The position numbers and the translations under genes are program-made. A stretch of 64,000 nucleotides of DNA from Aristolochia californica. Its lineage: Eukaryota; Streptophyta; Magnoliopsida; Piperales; Aristolochiaceae. Below the pieces are notes generated by a model that was not told the DNA's origin, made no database searches, and saw only the letters and a program-made list of their open reading frames with translations. The stretch lies in NCBI GenBank assembly GCA_029961685.1, contig JARWKL010000007.1, positions 20,841,013-20,905,012 on the forward strand. The letters are read 5' to 3'. Below are positions 12,120-24,839 of the stretch, piece by piece; positions within the stretch are counted from its first letter, which is position 1, and every line of letters begins with the position of its first letter.

Positions 12120-14068
12120 GAATTGATATTTTTTATTTTCATTAGTTATTATTTTAAATATTTTCCACACATCAACTATAAAAAATTTATTTTGTTGTGA
12201 TTTTTTTTGCCTTTTTTGTTTACGGGATGAAGGGGGAGCGAAAAATCAAAGTTCTGATTTAAGAAAAAAGTGTACATCTAAAATGGAAATGCACCATGCA
12301 CAAATGTAGAGAGAGATATTTCCAAAGACTGTCTGTATGTTTTAGGGATCGTATGCACTTTTTCGTTTTTATATCCATGGTTTTGCAATCGTCGGGAAAC
12401 GGGGGAGGCGGGCGATTTTGAACTGAGTGTTGAGTTCAAATCCATATGTCATTTCTTACAAAAATATAGCCTGTTACGCATGACAAATCACTTTACAATC
12501 ATCTATGATTGTTAGCTCAACTTTTTGAATATGGGCAAAATAATGGTTTGTTTGACTCGGGCAAAGATCCCACCGCACGTTCACTTGAAAATTTAATGAG
12601 CGTTTGTTATTCTCTTTAAAAGCTTTGGATCCATAGGTCATTTGAATCTTTAACATGTTTCTGGCATGCATATCCATTTTTAAAACATGTGTAGAAAAAA
12701 TCTCCTTCATGTAAAATTCCAAGATATTAGTTTTGGACTAGTGGAATTTCCCAAACTTGGATAACAAAACTTTTGTGTTCATTTGTGGTGTGTGAATAAA
12801 TATTCTTCATTTACTTTTTTTATTGTTTTAAACTTTTTCCGTACATCAACTCTGAAATTTTTATTTTGCTATGATCTATTTGCCTTTTTTCTTTTTCGGG
12901 ATGAAGGGAGAGCGAAAAACTCGATGTTTTGATTTAAGAAAAATGTGTACATCTAAAATGGAAATGCACAATGCACATATGTAGAGAGAGATAATTCCCA
13001 AGAGTGTCTGTAATTTTTAGGGATTGTAAGCACCATTTAGTTTTTATATCTCTGGTTTTTCAATCGTCGGGAAAAATGGGTTGCGGAGGACTTTTAGCTG
13101 AGTGGAGGACTTTTAACTGAGTGTTTTGCAAATGGGCAAAATAATGGCATGTTTGACTCGGGTAAATATCCCACCGCAAGTTCACTTGAGAATTTAATGA
13201 GCGTTTGTTATTCTCTTTAAAAGCTTTGCATCCATAGCTCATTTGCATCTTTAACATGTTTCAAACATGCATATCCATTTTTAAAACATGTGTGGATGAA
13301 ATCGCTTTCTTGCAAAATTTCAAGCTATTAGGGTTAAACTAGTGGAATTTCCCAAAATTGGATAACAAAACTTTTGTGTTCATTTGTGTTGAGTGAATAA
13401 ATTTTCTTTATTTATATTTGTTATTGTTTTAAAATATTTCCATACATCAACTATAAAATTTTTATTTTGTTGTAAGCTTTTTGCCTTGTTTGTTTTCGGG
13501 ATGAAGGGAGTGCGAAAAGTCAAAGTCTTGTTTTAAGAAAAAAGTGTACAACTAAAATGGAAAAGCACAATGCACAATTGTAGGGAGAGATAATTCCAAA
13601 GAGTGTCTGTAATTTTTAGAGATTGTAAGCTCTTTTTAGTTTTTATATCTCAGGTTTTGCAATCGTCAGGAAAAATTGGTGGTATAGGATTTTTAACTGA
13701 GGGTTGAATTGCAATCCATTAGTCATTTCATACAAAAATATAGCACGTTACGCATGATAAATCACTTTACAATCAACTTCGATTGCTAGATCAAATTTTT
13801 GAAAATGGGCAAAATAATGACTTGTTAGACTCGGGTAAATATCCCACCGCACATTCACTTGAGAATTTAATGAGCGTTTGTTATTCTCTTTAAAAGCATT
13901 GGATCCATAGGTCATTTGAATCTTTAACATGTTTCAAGCATGCATATCCATTTTTAAAACATGTGTAGAAAAAATCTTCTTCATGTAAAATTCCAAGCAT
14001 AATAGGGTTGGACTAATGGAATTTCCCAAACTTGGATTACAAAACTTTTGTGTTCATTTGTGGTGTGT
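12120..14068 (+). repeat. HOR unit, A-B(short)-C, 1949 bp
   Basis: A at 12120, B at 12793, C at 13395. The B copy is only 602 bp. Near 13087-13125 a 19-20 bp segment (ggaggacttttarctgagt) is present twice, and about 92 bp that normally follow it are missing, including the conserved dyad. Confidence 0.93.
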
Positions 14069-15416
14069 GAATTGATTTTCTTCATTTACTTTTTTAATTT
14101 CTTTAAACTTTTTTCGTACATCAACTATGAAATTTTCATTTTGCTGTGATCTATTTGCCTTTTTTGTTTATGGGATGAAGGGAGAGCGAAAAACTTGAAG
14201 TTTTGATTTAGGAAAAATGTGTACATCTAAAATGGAAATGCACAATGCACAATGTAGATAGAGATAATTCCAAAGAGTGTCTGTACTTTTTAAGGATTAT
14301 AAGCACATTTTCGGTTTTTTATCTCTGGTTTTGCAATCGTCGGGAAAAATGGGTTGCGGAGGATTTTTAACTGAGTGTTGAATTGCAATCCAAAAGTCAT
14401 TTCATACAAAAATATAGCCCGTAACGTATGATAAATCACATTACAATCATCTGTGATTAATTAGGTCAGCTTTTTGCAAATGGGCAAAATAATGGCATGT
14501 TTGACTCGAGTAAATATCCCACCGCAAGTTCACTTGAGAATTTAATGAGCTTTTGTTATTCTCTTTAAAAGCTTTGCATCCGTAGCTCATTTGCATCTTT
14601 AACATGTTTCAAACATGCATATCCATTTTTAAAACATTTGTGGACGAAATCTCTATTTTGCAAAATTCCAAGCTATTAGGGTTAAACTAGTGGAATTTCC
14701 CAAAATTGCATAACCAAACTTTTGTGTTCATTTGTGTTGGGTGAATAAATTTTTCTTTATATATATTTTTTATTGTTTTAAATTTTTTCCATACATCAAC
14801 TATGAAATTTTCATTTTGTTGGAAGCTTTTTGCCTTGTTTGTTTTCGGGTTGAAGGGAGAGAGAAAAGTCAAAGTTTTGATTTAAGAAAAAAGTGTACAT
14901 CTAAAATGGAAAAGCACAATGCACAATTGTAGGGAGAGATAATTCCAAAGAGTGTCTGTAATTTTTAGGGATTGTAAGCTCTTTTTAGTTTTTATATCTC
15001 AGGTTTTCCAATCGTAAAGAAAAATTGGTGGCAGAGGATTTTTAACTGAGTGTTTAATTGCAATCCATAAGTCGTTTCATACAAAAATATAGCCCGTTAC
15101 GCATGATAAATCACTTTACAATCATCTATGATTGTTAGATCAAATTTTTGAAAATTGGCAAAATAATAACTTGTTAGACTCGGGTAAATATCCCACCGCA
15201 CGTTCACTTGAGAATTTAATGAGCGTTTGTTATTCTATTTAAAAGCTTTGGATGCATAGGTCATTTGAATCTTTAACATGTTTCAAGCATGCATATTCAT
15301 TTTTAAAACATGTGTAGAAAAAATCTCCTTCTTGTAAAATTCCAAGCTTAATAGGTTTGGGCTAATGGAATTCCCCAAACTTGGATAACAAAACTTTTGT
15401 GTTCATTTGTGGTGTG
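14069..15416 (+). repeat. Two-monomer HOR, B-C with A absent
   Basis: After the C tail at about 14068, the next monomer starts with an A-like gaattgat but at once reads tttcttcatttac and is B throughout. C follows at 14742. One A monomer is therefore missing; the exchange lies around 14069-14080. The B second half and the C copy share many private variants with 35960-36960. Confidence 0.9.
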
Positions 15417-17438
15417 AAAATAGATATTTTTTATTTACATTAGTTATTATTTTAAATATTTTCCACACATCAACTATAAAAGTTTTATTCTGTTGTGATC
15501 TTTTCTACCTTTTTTGTTTACGGGACGAAGGGGGACCGAAAACTCAAAGTTCTGAATTAAGAAAAAAGTGTACATCTAAAATGGAAATGTACAATGCACA
15601 AATGAAGAGAGATATTTCCAAAGAGTGTCTGTATGTTTTAGGGATCATATGCACTCTTTCGTTTTTATATCTAAGGTTTTGCAATCGTCGAGAAACGGGG
15701 GAGGCGGGCGATTTTTAACTGAGTGTTGTCTTCAAATCCATAAGTCATTTGTTACAAAAATATAGCCCGTTACGCATGACAAATCACTTTACACTCATCT
15801 TGGATTGTTAGCTCAACTTTTTGAATATGGGCAAAATAATGGCTTGTTTGACTACGGCAAATATCCCAGCGCACGTTCACTTGAGAATTTAATGTGCGTT
15901 TTTTATTCTCTTTAAAAGCTTTGGATCCATAGGTCATTTGAATCTTTAACATGTTTCTGGCATGCATATCCATTTTTAAAACATGTGTAGAAAAAATCCC
16001 CTTCATGTAAAATTCCAAGATATTAGTTTTGGACTAGTGGAATTTCCCAAACTTGGATAACAAAACATTTGTGTTCATTTGTGGTGTGTGAATAAATTTT
16101 CTTCATTTATTTTTTTTATTGTTTTAATATTTTTCCGTACATCAACTATGAAATTTTCATTTTGCTGAGATCTATTTGCCTTTTTTGTTTACGGGATGAA
16201 GGGAGAGTGAAAAACTCGATGTTTTGATTTAAGAAAATTGTGTACATCTAAAACAGAAATGCACAATGCACATATGTAGAGAGAGATAATTCCAAAGAGT
16301 GTCTTTAATTTTAATGGATTGTAAGCACCTTTTCGTTTTTATATCTGCAGTTTTGATATCGTCGGGAAAAATGGGTTGCGGAGGATTTTTAACTGAGTGT
16401 AGAATTGCAATCCACAAGTCATTCCATACAAAAATATAGCCCGTTATGCATGATAAATCACATTACAATCATCTATGATTAATTTTGTCAGCTTTTTGCA
16501 AATGGGCAAAATAATGGCATGTTTGACTCGGGTAAATATCCCACCGCAAGTTCACTTGAGAATTTAATGAGCGTTTGCCATTCTCTTTTAAAGCTTTGCA
16601 TCCATAGCTCATTTGAATCTTTAACATGTTTCAAACATGCATATCAATTTTTAAAACATGTGTGGACGAGATATCTTTCTTGTAAAATTCCTAGCAATTA
16701 GGGTTAAAGTAGTGGAATTTCCCAAAATTGGATAACAAAACTTTTTTGTTCATTTGTGTTGGGTGAATAAATTTTATTTTTTTATATTTGTTGTTGTTTT
16801 AAATTTTTTCCATACATCAACTATAAAATTTTGATTTTGTTGTAGGCTTTTTGCCTTGTTTGTTTTCGGGATGAAGGGAGAGCGAAAAGTCAAAGTTTTG
16901 ATTTAAGAAAAAAGTGTACATCTTAAATGGAAAAGCACAATGCACAATTGTAGGGAGAGATAATTCCAAAGAGTGTCTGTAATTTTTAGGGATTGTCAGC
17001 TCTTTTTAGTTTTTATATCTCAGGTTTTGCAATCGTCGGGAAAAATTGGTGGCAGAGGATTTTTTACTGAGTGTTGAATTGCAATGCATAAGTCTTTTCA
17101 TACAAAAATATAGCCCGTTACGCATGATAAATCACTTTACAATCATCTATAATTGCTAAATCAAATTTTTGATAATAGGCAAAATAATGACTTGTTAGAC
17201 TCGGGAAAATATCCCACCGCACCTTCACTTGAGAATTTAATGAGCGTTTGTTATTCTCTTTAAAAGCTTTGGATCCATAGGTCATTTGAATCTTTAACAT
17301 GTTTTAAGCATGCATATCCATTTTTATAACATGTGTACAAAAAATCTCCTTCATGTAAAATTCCAAGCTTAATAAGGTTGCACTAATGGAATTTCCCAAT
17401 CTTGGATAACAAAACTTTTGTGTTCATTTGTGGTGTGT
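15417..17438 (+). repeat. HOR unit, A-B-C, 2022 bp
   Basis: A at 15417 (landmark mutated to gaaaa), B at 16090, C at 16763. Regular order and length. Confidence 0.94.
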
Positions 17439-19456
17439 GAATAGATATTTTTTATTTACATTAGTTATTATTTTAAATATTTTCCACACATCAACTATAA
17501 AATTTTTATTTTGTTGTGATCCTTTTTGCCTTTTTTGTTTACGGGATGAAGGGGGAGGGAATACTCAAAGTTCTGATTTAAGAAAAAAGTGTACATCTAA
17601 AATGGAAATTCACAATGCACAAATGTAGAGAGAGATATTTTGAAAGTGTGTCTGTATGTTTTTAGGGATCGTATGCACTTTTTTGTTTTTATATCTAAGG
17701 TTTTGCAATCGTCAGGAAACGGGGTAGGCAGGCGATTTTTAACTGAGTGTTGACTTAAAATCCATAAGTCATTTCTTATAAAAATATAGACCGTTACACA
17801 TGATAAATCACTTTACCATCATCTATGATTGTTAGCTCAACTTTTTTAATATGGGCAAAATAATGTCTTGTTTGACTCGGGCAAATATCCCACCGCACGT
17901 TCACTTGAGGCTTTATTGAGCGTTTGTTATTCTCTTTAAAAGCTTTGGATCCATAGGTCATTTGAATCTTTAACATGTTTCTAGCATGCATCCATTTTTA
18001 AAACATGTGTAAAAAAAATCCCCTTCATGTAAAATTCCAACATATTAGTTTTGGACTAGTGGAATTTCCCAAACTTGGATAACAAAACTTTTCTGTTCAT
18101 TTGTGGTGTGAATAAATTTTTTTCTTTAATTTTTTTATAGTTGTAAACTTTTTCCGTACATCAACTATGAAATTTTCATTTTGCTGTGATCTATTTGCCT
18201 TTTTTGTTTACAGGATGAAGGGAGAGGGAAAAACTCGAAGTTTTGATTTAAGAAAAATGTGTACATCTAAAATGGAAATGCACAATGCACATATGTAGAG
18301 AGAGATAATTCCAATTAGTGTCTGTAATTTTTAGGGATTGTAAGCACCTTTTTCATTTTTATATCTCAGGTTTTGCAATCATCGGGAAAAATGGGTTGCG
18401 GAGGAAAACAAAACTGAGTGTTGAATTGAAATCCATAAGTCATTTCATACAAAAATATAGCCCGTTACACATGATAAATCTCATTACAATCATCTACGAT
18501 TAATTATGTCAGCTTTTTGAAAATGGGCAAAATAATGGCATGTTTGACTCGGGTAAATATCCCACCGCAAGTTCACTTGAGAATTTAATGAGCGTTTGTT
18601 ATTCTCTTTAAAAACTTTGCATCTATAGCTCATTTGCATCTTTAACATGTTTCAAACATGCATATCCATTTTTAAAACACGTGTGGATGAAATCTCTTTC
18701 TTGCAAAATTCCAATCTACTAAGGTTAAACTAGTGGAATTTCCCAAAATTGGATAACAAAACTTTTGTGTTCATTTGTGTTGGGCGAATAAATTTTCTTT
18801 ATTTATATTTGTTGTTGTTTTAAATTTTTTCCATACATCAACTATAAAATTTTCATTTTGTTGTAAGCTTTTTGCCTTGTTTGTTTTCGGGATGAAGGGA
18901 GAGCGGAAAGTCAAAGTTTTGATTTAAGAAAAAAGTGTACATCTAAAATGAAAAGGCACAATGCACAATTGTAGGGAGAGATAATTCCAAAGAGTGTCTG
19001 TAACTTTTAGGGATTGTAAGCTCTTTTTAGTTTTAATATCTCAGGTTTTGCAATCGTCGGGAAAAAATGGTGGCAGAGGATTTTTAACTGTGTTGAATTG
19101 CAATCCATAAGTCATTTCATACAAAAATATAGCCTGTTACACATGACAAATCACTTTACAATGTTCTATGATTTTTAGCTCAACTTTTTGAATATGGGCA
19201 AAATAATGGCTCTTTTGACTCGGGCAAATATCCCACCGCACGTTCACTTGAGAATTTAATGAGCATTTGTTATTCTCTTTAAAAGCTTTGGATCCATAGG
19301 TCATTTGAATCTTTAATATGTTTCGGGCATGCATACCCGTTTTTAAAACATGTGTAGAAAAAATCTCCTTCATGTAAAATTCCAAGATATTAGTTTTGTC
19401 CTAGTGGAATTTCCCGAACTTGGATAACAAAAATTTTGTGTTCATTTGTGGTGTGT
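17439..19456 (+). repeat. HOR unit ending in a C/A chimera
   Basis: A at 17439 (with small deletions, including 3 bp near 17990), B at 18110. The third monomer (18786) is C through tttcatac at about 19118. It is A from about 19143 on (catgacaaatc, gttctatgatttttagctc, agatattag). The next monomer is B, consistent with an A tail. Confidence 0.9.
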
Positions 19457-20793
19457 AAATAAATTTTTTTCATTTACTTTTTTTATTGTTTTAAACTTTT
19501 TCCGTACATCAACTCTGAAATTTTCATTTTTCTGTGATCTATTTGCCTTTTTTGTTTACGGGATAAAGGGAGAGCGAAAAACTCGAAGTTTTGATTTAAG
19601 AAAAATGTGTACATCTAAAACGGAAATGCACAATGCACATACGTAGAGAGAGATAATTCCGAAGAGTGTCTGTAATTTTTAGCGATTGTGAGCACCTCTT
19701 CGTTTTTATATCTCAGGTTTGCAATCGTCGGGAAAATGGGTTGCGGAGGATTTTTAACTGAGTGTTGAATTGCAATCCATAAGTCATTTCATAAAATAAT
19801 ATAGCCCATTATGTATGATAAATCACATTACAATCATCTATGATTAATTATGTCAGCTTTTTGCAAATGGGCAAAACAATGGCATGTTTGACCCGGGTAA
19901 ATATCCCACCGCAACTTCACTTGTGAATTTAATGAGCGTTGGTTATTCTCTTTAAAAGTTTTGCATCCATAGCTCGTTTGCATCTTTAATATGTTGCAAA
20001 CATGCATATCCATTTTTAAAACATGTGTGGACGAAATCTCTTTCTTGCAAAATTCCAAGCTATTAGGGTTAAACTAGTGGAATTTCCCAAAATTGGATAA
20101 CAAAGCTTTTGTGTTCATTTGTGTTGGGTGAATAAATTTTCTTTATTTATATTTTTGATTGTTTTAAATTTTTTCCATACAACAACTATAAAATTTTCAT
20201 TTTGTTGTAAGCTTTTTGCCTTGTTTGTTTTCGGGATGAAGGGAGAACGAAAAGTCAAAGTTTTGATTTAAGACAAAAGTATACATCTAAAATGGAAAAG
20301 CACAATGCACAATTGTAGGGAGAGATAATTCCAAAGAGTGTCTTAAATTTTTAGGGATTGTAAGCTCTTTTTAGTTTTCATATCTCAGGTTTTGCAATCG
20401 TCGGGAAAAATTGGTGGTAGAGGATATTTAACTGAGGGTTGAATTGCAATCCATAAGTCATTTCATACAAAAATATTGCATGTTACGCATGATAAATCAC
20501 TTTACTATCATCTATGATTGTTAGATCAAATTTTTGAAAGTGGGCAAAATAATGACTTGTTAGACTCGGGTACGCTCGTTCACTTGAGAATTTAATGAGC
20601 GTTTGTTATTCTCTTTAAAATCTTTGGATCCACAGGTCATTTGAATCTTTAACATGTTTCAAGCATGCATATCCATTTTTAAAACATGTGTAGAAAAAAT
20701 CTCCTTCATGTAAAATTCCAAGCTTAATAGGGTTGGACTAATGGAATTTCCCAAACTTGGATAACAAAACTTTTGTGTTCATTTGTGGTGTGT
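19457..20793 (+). repeat. B-C pair following the C/A chimera
   Basis: B at 19457 (landmark mutated to gtaaata) and C at 20130. The C copy is 664 bp because about 10 bp are missing near 20571 (cgggtacgctcgttc). The preceding chimera supplies the A tail, so one monomer equivalent is absent here. Confidence 0.92.
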
Positions 20794-22816
20794 GAATAGA
20801 TATTTTTTATTTACATTAGTTATTATTTTAAATATTTTCCACACATCAACTATAAAATTTTTATTTTGTTGTGATCCTTTTTGCCTTTTTTGTTTACGGG
20901 ATGAAGGGGGAGCGAAAACTCAAAGTTGTAATTGAAGAAAAAAGTGTATATCTAAAATGGAAATGCACAATGCACATATGTAGAGAGGGATATTTCAAAA
21001 GAGTGTCTATATGTTTTAGGGATCGTATGCACTCTTTCATTTTTATATCTAAGGTTTTGCAATCATCGGGGAAAGGGGGAGGCGGGCGATTTTTAACTGA
21101 ATGTTGACTTCAAATCCATAAGTCATTTCTTAATAAAATATAGCCCGTTACGCATGACAAATTACTTTACAATCATCTATGATTGCTAGCTCAACTTTTT
21201 GAAAATGGGCAAAATAATGGCTTGTTTGACTCGGGCCAATATCCCACCGCACGTTCACTTGAGAATTTAATGAGCGTATGTTATTCTCTATAAAAGCTTT
21301 GGATCCATAGGTCATTTGAATCTTTAACATGTTTCTGGCATGCATATCCATTTTTAAAACATGTGTAGAAAAACTCCCCTTCATGTAAAATTCCAAGATA
21401 CTAATTTTGGACTAGTGGAATTTCCCAAACTCTGATAACAAAACTTTTGTGTTCATTTGTGGTGTGTGAATAAATTTTCTTCTTTTACTTTTTTTATTGT
21501 TTTAAACTTTTTCCGTACATCAACTATGAAATTTTCATTATGCTGTGATCTATTTGCTTTTTTTGTTTACGGGATGAAGGGAGAGCGAAAAACTCGAAGT
21601 TTTGATTTAAGAAAAATGTGTACATCTAAAACGGAAATGCACAAAGCACATATTTAGAGAGAGATAATTCCAAAGAGTGTCTGTAATTTTTAGGGATAGT
21701 AAGCACCTTTTCGTTTTTATATCTCGGGTTTTGCAATCGTCAGGAAAAATGGGTTGCGGAGGATTTTTAACTGAGTGTTGAATTGCAATCCATAAGTCAT
21801 TTCATACAAAAATATAGCCTGTCACGCAGGATAAATCACATTACAATCATCTATGATTAATTATGTCAGCTTTTTGAAAATGGGCAAAATAATCGCATGT
21901 TTGACTCGGGTAAATATCCCACCGCAACTTCACTTGAGAATTTAATGAGCGTTTATTATTCTCTTTAAAAGCTTTGCATCCATAGCTCATTTGCATCTTT
22001 AACATGTTTCAAACATGCATATCCATTTTTAAGACATGTGTGGACGAAATCTCTTTCTTGCAAAATTCCAAGCTCTTAGGGTTAAACTATTGGAATTTCC
22101 CAAAATTGGATAACAAAACGTTTGTGTTCAGTTGTGTTGGATGAATAAATTTTCTTTATTTATATTTTTTATTGTTTTAAATTTTTTTCATACATCAACT
22201 ATTAAATTTTCATTTGGTTGTAAGCTTTTGGCCTAGTTTGTTTTCGGGATGAAGGGAGAGCGAAAAGTCAAAGTTTTGATTTAAGAAAAAAGTGTACATC
22301 TAAAATGGAAAAGCACAATGCACAATTGTAGGGAGAGATAATTCCAAAGAGTGTCTGTAATTTTTAGGGATTGTAAGCCCTTTTTTGTTTTTATATCTCA
22401 GGTTTTGCAATCGTCGGGAAAAATTGGTGGCAGAGGATTTTTAACTGAGTGTTGAATTGCAATCCATAAGTCCTTTCATACAAAAATATAGCCCGTTACG
22501 GATGATAAATCACTTTACAATCATCTATGATTGTTAGATCAAATTTTTGAAAATGGGCAAAATAATGACTTGTTAGACTCGGGTAAATATCCCACCGCAC
22601 GTTCACTTAAGAATTTAATGAGCGTTTGTTATTCTCTTTAAAAGCTTTGGATCCATAGTTCATTTGAATCTTTAACATGATTCAAGCATGCATATCCATT
22701 ATTAAAACATGTGTAGAAAAAATCTCCTCCATGTAAATTTCCAAGCTTAATAAGGTTGGACTAATGGAATTTCCCAAACTTGGATAACAAAACTTTTGGG
22801 TTCATATGTGGTGTGT
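20794..22816 (+). repeat. HOR unit, A-B-C, 2023 bp; near-identical block begins inside A
   Basis: A at 20794, B at 21468, C at 22143. From about 21158 the sequence becomes almost identical to copies 2023, 4046, 6069 and 8092 bp downstream; the first half of this A is not. Its A tail is the 'alpha' form (attactttac, gggccaatatccc, actctgataac). Confidence 0.95.
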
Positions 22817-24839
22817 GAATAGATTTTTTTTATCTACATTAGTTATTATTTTAAATATTTTCCACACATCAACTATAAAATTTTTATTTTGTTGTGATCT
22901 TTTTTGCCTTTTTTGTTTACGGGATGAAGGGGGAACGAAAACTCAAAGTTCTGATTTAAGAAAAAAGTGTACATCTAAAATGGAAATGCACAATGCACAA
23001 ATGTAGAGAGAGATATTTCCAAAGAGTGTCTGTATGTTTTAGGGATCGTATGCACTCTTTCATTTTTATATCTAAGGTTTTGCAATCAACGGGAAATGGG
23101 GGAGGCAGGCGATTTTTAACTGAGTGTTGACTTCAAATCCATAAGTCATTTCTTACAAAAAAATAGCCCATTATGCATGACAAATCACTTTACAATCATC
23201 TATGTTTGTTAGCTCAACTTTTTAAATATGAGAAAAATAATGGCTTGTTTGACTCGGGCAAATATCCCACTGCACGTTCACTTGAGACTTTAATGAGCGT
23301 TTGTTATTTTCTTTAAAAGCTTTGGATCCATAGGTCATTTGAATCTTTAACATGTTTCTGGCATGCATATCCATTTTTAAAACATGTGTAGAAAAATTCC
23401 CCATCATGTAAAATTCCAAGATACTAATTTTGGACTAGTGGAATTTCCCAAACTTTGATAACAAAACTTTTGTGTTCATTTGTCGTGTGTGAATAAATTT
23501 TCTTCTTTTACTTTTTTTATTGTTTTAAACTTTTTCCGTACATCAACTATGAAATTTTCATTATGCTGTGATCTATTTGCTTTTTTTGTTTACGGGATGA
23601 AGGGAGAGCGAAAAACTCGAAGTTTTGATTTAAGAAAAATGTGTACATCTAAAACGGAAATGCACAAAGCGCATATTTAGAGAGAGATAATTCCAAAGAG
23701 TGTCTGTAATTTTTAGGGATCGTAAGCTCCTTTTCGTTTTTATATCTCGGGTTTTGCAATCGTCAGGAAAAATGGGTTGCGGAGGATTTTTAACTGAGTG
23801 TTGAATTGCAATCCATAAGTCATTTCATACAAAAATATAGCCTGTCACGCAGGATAAATCACATTACAATCATCTATGATTAATTATGTCAGCTTTTTGA
23901 AAATGGGCAAAATAATCGCATGTTTGACTCGGGTAAATATCCCACCGCAACTTCACTTGAGAATTTAATGAGCGTTTATTATTCTCTTTAAAAGCTTTGC
24001 ATCCATAGCTCATTTGCATCTTTAACATGTTTCAAACATGCATATCCATTTTTAAGACATGTGTGGACGAAATCTCTTTCTTGCAAAATTCCAAGCTCTT
24101 AGGGTTAAACTATTGGAATTTCCCAAAATTGGATAACAAAACGTTTGTGTTCAGTTGTGTTGGATGAATAAATTTTCTTTATTTATATTTTTTATTGTTT
24201 TAAATTTTTTTCATACATCAACTATTAAATTTTCATTTGGTTGTAAGCTTTTGGCCTAGTTTGTTTTCGGGATGAAGGGAGAGCGAAAAGTCAAAGTTTT
24301 GATTTAAGAAAAAAGTGTACATCTAAAATGGAAAAGCACAATGCACAATTGTAGGGAGAGATAATTCCAAAGAGTGTCTGTAATTTTTAGGGATTGTAAG
24401 CCCTTTTTTGTTTTTATATCTCAGGTTTTGCAATCGTCGGGAAAAATTGGTGGCAGAGGATTTTTAACTGAGTGTTGAATTGCAATCCATAAGTCCTTTC
24501 ATACAAAAATATAGCCCGTTACGGATGATAAATCACTTTACAATCATCTATGATTGTTAGATCAAATTTTTGAAAATGGGCAAAATAATGACTTGTTAGA
24601 CTCGGGTAAATATCCCACCGCACGTTCACTTAAGAATTTAATGAGCGTTTGTTATTCTCTTTAAAAGCTTTGGATCCATAGTTCATTTGAATCTTTAACA
24701 TGATTCAAGCATGCATATCCATTATTAAAACATGTGTAGAAAAAATCTCCTCCATGTAAATTTCCAAGCTTAATAAGGTTGGACTAATGGAATTTCCCAA
24801 ACTTGGATAACAAAACTTTTGGGTTCATATGTGGTGTGT
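22817..24839 (+). repeat. HOR unit, A-B-C, 2023 bp (near-identical block)
   Basis: A at 22817, B at 23491, C at 24166. The A tail is the 'beta' form (atctatgtttgttagctc, tttttaaatatgag, actttgataac, tgtcgtgtgt). By eye only about three substitutions separate it from the next HOR copy. Confidence 0.96.
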
